Positions 60,401-64,000 of a DNA stretch of 64,000 nt are shown here, one piece after another. Each line of letters begins with the position of its first letter. The stretch's first letter is position 1. The notes under the pieces were generated by a model. The model was given only the letters and a program-made list of their open reading frames with translations. It did no database searches and had not been told where the DNA came from. This DNA comes from Berghia stephanieae (lineage: Eukaryota > Mollusca > Gastropoda > Nudibranchia > Aeolidiidae), in the NCBI GenBank assembly GCA_034508935.3, contig CM067448.1, positions 59,692,559 through 59,756,558 on the forward strand, written 5' to 3'. Both the position numbers and the translations under genes were made by a program.

Positions 60401-61748
60401 GGTTGATCAAACCACCTTAGAAAATCATTCAAACTCTTCTGTAAACCTAGCAAATTCCAATGGTGCTTCTAGTAGAAGTGTGGATATTTGTGCTGATAGT
60501 GAAATGATAGATCACGATGATGTTGAATGTGAATTTGTGAGCAGTGATGAATTGAAGACTTTATTACCATCATCCAATGGTGCAAATGTTGAGAAAGTAC
60601 TTCAAGATGCTGGCTATCCAAATTCCAGAGTGTTTGAAACTAACACTGTTCTTTCTACCGAGGGTGCAGCTCTTTGTGGCATGACACATGAAAGTCAGGG
60701 GTCTGAACCTTTGTATAACTCATTAACTTATGCCTCGTCTTCCTTAAGTATTGAAAATGTTATGGAATATGCTGACGATAATGTACAGGAAAATCGTAAA
60801 AATGTCGTCGATAGTGATTCCAATAAAAGTGTAAGTAGTGCAACAATAGTAACAGTAGACGAAACTGACGATGTCTCAAGTAAAACTTTTGAAAGTAATA
60901 TGAAAGAAGTTTGTGGTACTCGGGACAGTGTCTTTAAGAATGTTAGTCGTGTCACAGAAAATGTCAATAATGTTGAAAATGAAACAGAAAATAATACTAA
61001 TAATGATAGCTACACCAATGAAAGTGAAAACATTCAAACAATTACATTTGATGGTGAAACAAAAAATAGTGAGATTGTTTCTAACAATGCAACAAAAAAT
61101 ATTGAAGTTGTGACAAAGGCTGTTGACAAGGACAGTGATAATTTTGACAATTTGATGGATAGTGTTGATAATGTCTCTGATAAAGCCGATAATGATATTT
61201 CTCTTATTGGGACAGTTAACAAGGGTAGTGATGATTTTGACAGACTTATGGAAATTGCTCATATCATTCCAAAAATTGTTACTGTGACAGAACCTGTTCA
61301 TCAAGACAGAAAAAATTTTGGCACTGCCTTAGAAAATACTGCTAATGTCTCTGCTCATGTTACAAAAATGGATGAAATTATGATGGAGACTATTGATAAG
61401 GATAGTGATAATTTTGACATTGTCATGAAAAATGTTAACAATATCTCTGATGATGTTCCAAAAAATGTTGACGCTGTCACAAAGGCTGTTGGCAAGGACA
61501 TTGATTATTTTGATAATGACCTAGAAAATGTTGGCAACATGTCTGATATTATTGCTAAAAATGTTGACACTATGACAGAGATTGGTGACAAGGACAGTGA
61601 TTACTTTGATAATGAAATGGAAAATATTGGCAACATCTCTGATATTATTCCAAAAAATGTTGACACTCTGACAGAGCCTGGTGACAAGGGCAGTAATGAT
61701 GTTTATAGTGCCATAGAAAATGAAACAGATTGTCTCCCTTTTGGTTAA
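57496..61748 (+). CDS. Large AT-hook, Lys-rich, acidic-repeat nuclear protein
   Basis: Open frame of about 1,417 codons to TAA. It opens with DCTKKVKRPVGRPRKVNQ, a classical AT-hook (R-G-R-P or G-R-P flanked by basic residues). A second, PPTRGRPRKM, lies near residue 157 and a degenerate third, RSPGCPRKI, near 227 (counting from the ATG at 57489). Residues about 240-450 are extremely Lys-rich, with a SIM-like ETIVDLTEKSS near 309. The middle is Ser/Asn-rich and disordered, with a duplicated SVNLxNSNxASS. The end (about 1200-1410) is six or seven degenerate acidic repeats of about 32 residues, e.g. DKDSDYFDNEMENIGNISDI. No catalytic domain is seen. Together with 57046-57466 it would give about 1,557 residues. 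Inferred role: chromatin-bound, SUMO-reading scaffold. Such a long open frame makes a real gene nearly certain. Confidence 0.88.
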
Positions 61749-61882
61749 AACTGTGCCAGCATCTGCTCATGACTTTGGATACCATTTAGCGAAGCACAAT
61801 AGGATGTTTCTGCTCGGTGGATTCACTTTTGTGACTTTCTCAATGGTTTTAATTTTTCCGTCAATGAAGGAGTATTGGAGGC

Positions 61883-61888
61883 ATTAAA
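61883..61888 (+). terminator. Variant poly(A) signal after the AT-hook gene
   Basis: ATTAAA about 135 nt after the stop codon; no AATAAA closer. Confidence 0.35.
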
Positions 61889-62054
61889 CTAAATTTATAT
61901 GATTATTCCTCAACATTATTGCAACCTTCCCTACCCTATCTGAACTATCGTAAAAGTATCTTGATGAATACCAAGCTGCAAGAAACTGTGGGCTGTAAAA
62001 AGTAATGTATGTACTAAAATGAACATAACAGCTTAGAAAAAAAAAAAAAGAACA

Positions 62055-62296
62055 AATGTGACCCTTCGCCTCAAAACGGTATTAAGTCGGGATGGTTAAG
62101 ATGTTGAAAATTGAATTTATAGCCATAAATATCAGACTTGTGTTGAGTTTGTATGTTTTATTGATGAGAATGGATACCATATTTTAGGGCGCTGATGCCA
62201 ACAATTTATATTTTTGACCAGTTTTAACATTAAATTCACCTTTTAAGCATATGGTTCGTTCCGACATAATACCGTTTTGAGACGAAGGGTCACAAA
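62055..62296. mobile_element. Family A MITE
   Basis: GTGACCCTTCGCCTCAAAAC at the left and CCGTTTTGAGACGAAGGGTC then AC at the right. Nearly identical inside to 26349-26590 and in the same orientation. It sits in the 3' flank of the AT-hook gene. Confidence 0.93.
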
Positions 62297-62760
62297 TTAC
62301 TAAACACAGAACATTGTGCTGCCCTTTTTGCGTCATGGCCCGAAATGTTCTGTGTTTTGGTAATTTGTCCTTTTTTGAACCTATTGTATTCATTTTCTAC
62401 ACTACTTTATTTAAAAGTATCTTGGGGGCCTTTTAACTTCTAAAACAAATTATTGTCACTTACTTTTACAGGTAGAATCTTAGTTACCTTCAATTTTAAT
62501 TTCTTTGAAATATTGGATACTTTCATACTTTGTCTTTAACAACAAGATATGAAGTGAGTAGAAAAGTGCCAGAAGACATACTTTCATACTTTGTCTTTGT
62601 ACTGTTAATGTCTTTGAAATATTGGATATTTGCATACTTTGTCTTTGTGCTGATGTAATCTTTTAGGCTTCCATCACCGTATAATTTTTTTAAAAATTGT
62701 TCCTTTAATTTTCTTGGTCTCTGCGACTACTGATGTATATTTATCCTTTTTTTTTTTTAG

Positions 62761-62786
62761 CAGCCAATCCATGAAATCCCAAAAAG
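62761..62786 (+). CDS. Possible 26-nt microexon
   Basis: Acceptor tatccttttttttttttag and donor AAAAAG|gtaagg enclose CAGCCAATCCATGAAATCCC plus AAAAAG. Both splice sites are good, but no partner exon is established; it could belong to a transcript running off the right edge. Confidence 0.25.
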
Positions 62787-62854
62787 GTAAGGCCAGTGGA
62801 TTTTTCTTTTGTTCACAACCTAGCTATTTCTCCAATTTCCCCCAATCCTTTATT

Positions 62855-63155
62855 ATGCGGCTATGTGGTCTTGTGGTATGACACTCGCTTTCGGATCGGA
62901 AGGTCCTGGGTTTGAGCCTCGCGCTCAGTGCATAGTTGAGTCCTTGGAAAAGGCTCTATACGCATATTCTCTCATCGTACTCAGGTGAAAAATGAGTACC
63001 TGGCAGTTAACAGCGTTATCTTAGTCAGAAAAATTGTAATATTGCCTAACAGGCGACATGTCCCGTCCTACATGTTAAATGTTGCTGTTGACCTGGGACC
63101 CCTTGTAAAGCGCTTTGAGCACATTAATTGGACATTGCGCTATATAAAGCTCAAT
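62855..63155 (+). mobile_element. tRNA-derived SINE, family 1 (full length)
   Basis: Head GCGGCTATGTGGTCTTGTGG then TATGACACTCGCTTTCGG, box B TGGGTTTGAGCCTC. Body AAAAGGCTCTATACGCATAT and 3' end AAAGCGCTTTGAGCACATTA. Plus orientation. Confidence 0.9.
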
Positions 63156-63420
63156 TATATATCCTTTCCATGTTGCTTTATCTAATTGGTCCAGAATGGA
63201 TCAATTGGATTTCGTCTTCACTTTGGCTGGATTCTTTTTGCCAAGAGGAAAAGTCAGATGGATCAGTTATTTTTATGAGAGATGATTTTTTAAAAACCTT
63301 TTTCATCACTTCTCCATTATAATATGCTATTGTTTGGTTTTAAATAATATACATAATGGCTGTTTTGTAACATTTTAAGTGTATCCCTTTTTGCTAAGAT
63401 GCTGTAGCAGTCTTGGACTT

Positions 63421-63653
63421 TTAACTCACTCGATCCTAGAGATTTTTGCTGCTTTTCAATATTGGAAAATATGTATTAAAAATGAGTATGTAAATAGGTA
63501 GTTTTATTCAACTATCATTGACATGTAAAAATTCAAAAAATTACCTTTGATTCTACGCCTATAATTCGTCTCAGAAAAATGTAATAAATAGGCTTGGGGT
63601 GAAAGTAACCTGGGTAAACTATGGATGTAGTCGGTGCTTGGGTTGTGAGCTAA
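63421..63653. mobile_element. Family E MITE (inverted)
   Basis: TTAACTCACTCGATCCTAGA at the left; GGTGCTTGGGTTGTGAGCTA then A at the right (eroded). Same orientation as 47341-47576. Confidence 0.8.
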
Positions 63654-63867
63654 GAGGTCTCAGTCTAGCTACAAGGATATATTGCCTTGATGTAGTTGTA
63701 TGGTTTCATGGGAATGAGATGCAGAAGAAAAGAGAAAAAAAAATACTTTTAAAGTTAAAATGGTCAAACATACGAAATATTAGTTATTTCCAGGTAATTG
63801 AATTGTGTTTATTCTCCTCCTTACATGTATGTATTTAACCCAAATTCATATTCTTAACTGTAGATTC

Positions 63868-63927
63868 GATTTTCAGCATTTGGCCCATCCCGATATAATA
63901 CCGGTTTGAGGCAGTAAATCACATATT
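63868..63927. mobile_element. Family A right-end fragment
   Basis: CCCATCCCGATATAATACCG then GTTTGAGGCAGTAAATCAC resembles the family A right terminus; the left half is not recognisable. Confidence 0.5.
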
Positions 63928-63970
63928 GCTCTTGAACTCATCCCTCTTGCCTCACTTGTTTCACTTTCAG

Positions 63971-64000
63971 TTTTACTCAGCTGCTTAATGGCTCAATCCA
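63971..64000 (+). CDS. Possible exon start at the right edge
   Basis: CTTGTTTCACTTTCAG is a good acceptor just before the window ends. Only 30 nt follow, so neither frame nor gene can be given. Confidence 0.15.

Overview
The window is animal (metazoan) nuclear DNA. It is AT-rich and crowded with microsatellites, minisatellites, MITEs, tRNA-derived SINEs and decayed LINE pieces. Its coding exons are small, bounded by GT/AG and separated by kilobase introns. The TRPC-family protein plus the repeat content suggest an invertebrate bilaterian, perhaps a mollusc or other lophotrochozoan. That placement is inference; no ribosomal or mitochondrial sequence is present to test it.

Left half (about 593-36410, + strand): the 3' part of one TRPC cation-channel gene, most like the TRPC3/6/7 branch. 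Eleven exons can be read and every splice phase agrees: S3-S4 loop; two alternative copies of the S4/S4-S5-linker exon; S5; pore plus S6; TRP box; three C-terminal tail exons; coiled-coil exon; last exon. The N-terminal ankyrin and S1-S3 exons would lie left of the window. The two S4-linker exons (12018-12169 and 13273-13424) are both 152 nt, enter in phase 1 and leave in phase 0, and encode peptides about 69% identical. They look like mutually exclusive exons that swap the gating module. The arms of a foldback MITE lie on both sides of the first copy as a 93-nt complementary pair. The last exon has a TAA stop followed in the same frame by a 33-codon Ser-Pro-Arg-rich tail and a poly(A) signal.

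Middle (36.4-55.4 kb): no convincing host gene. It holds (ATT)n, (GAA)n, (ACT)n, (CT)n and (AT)n arrays, an 81-bp minisatellite, many T-run/G-run tracts, several MITE families, and a tail-to-tail cluster of LINE 3' ends (51.8-54.2 kb).

Right part (about 56.0-61.9 kb, + strand): a large intron-poor gene of unknown identity. A first reading frame (57046-57466) carries two SUMO-interacting-type motifs in an acidic setting. A 1.4-kaa frame follows (to 61748) with three AT-hook-like motifs, a long Lys-rich stretch, a third SIM-like motif and about six to seven degenerate acidic repeats of about 32 residues. The two frames are offset at a perfect donor sequence, so either a 29-nt intron or an indel joins them. 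I infer a nuclear, chromatin-associated, SUMO-binding protein.

Mobile elements form recognisable families: (A) about 240-bp MITEs with about 30-bp ends reading GTGACCC..; (B) foldback MITEs beginning AGGGAATGAG and carrying CRE and NRF1-like motifs; (D) TTAA-flanked piggyBac-like MITEs ending CCCTCTCCTTACC; (E) a second TTAA-flanked family beginning CTCACTCAACCCTA; (F) foldbacks with TTTCTGGCCA; (G) an inverted pair of a dispersed repeat with ATGGCGG/ATGGCCGCC motifs; and at least two tRNA-derived SINE families.
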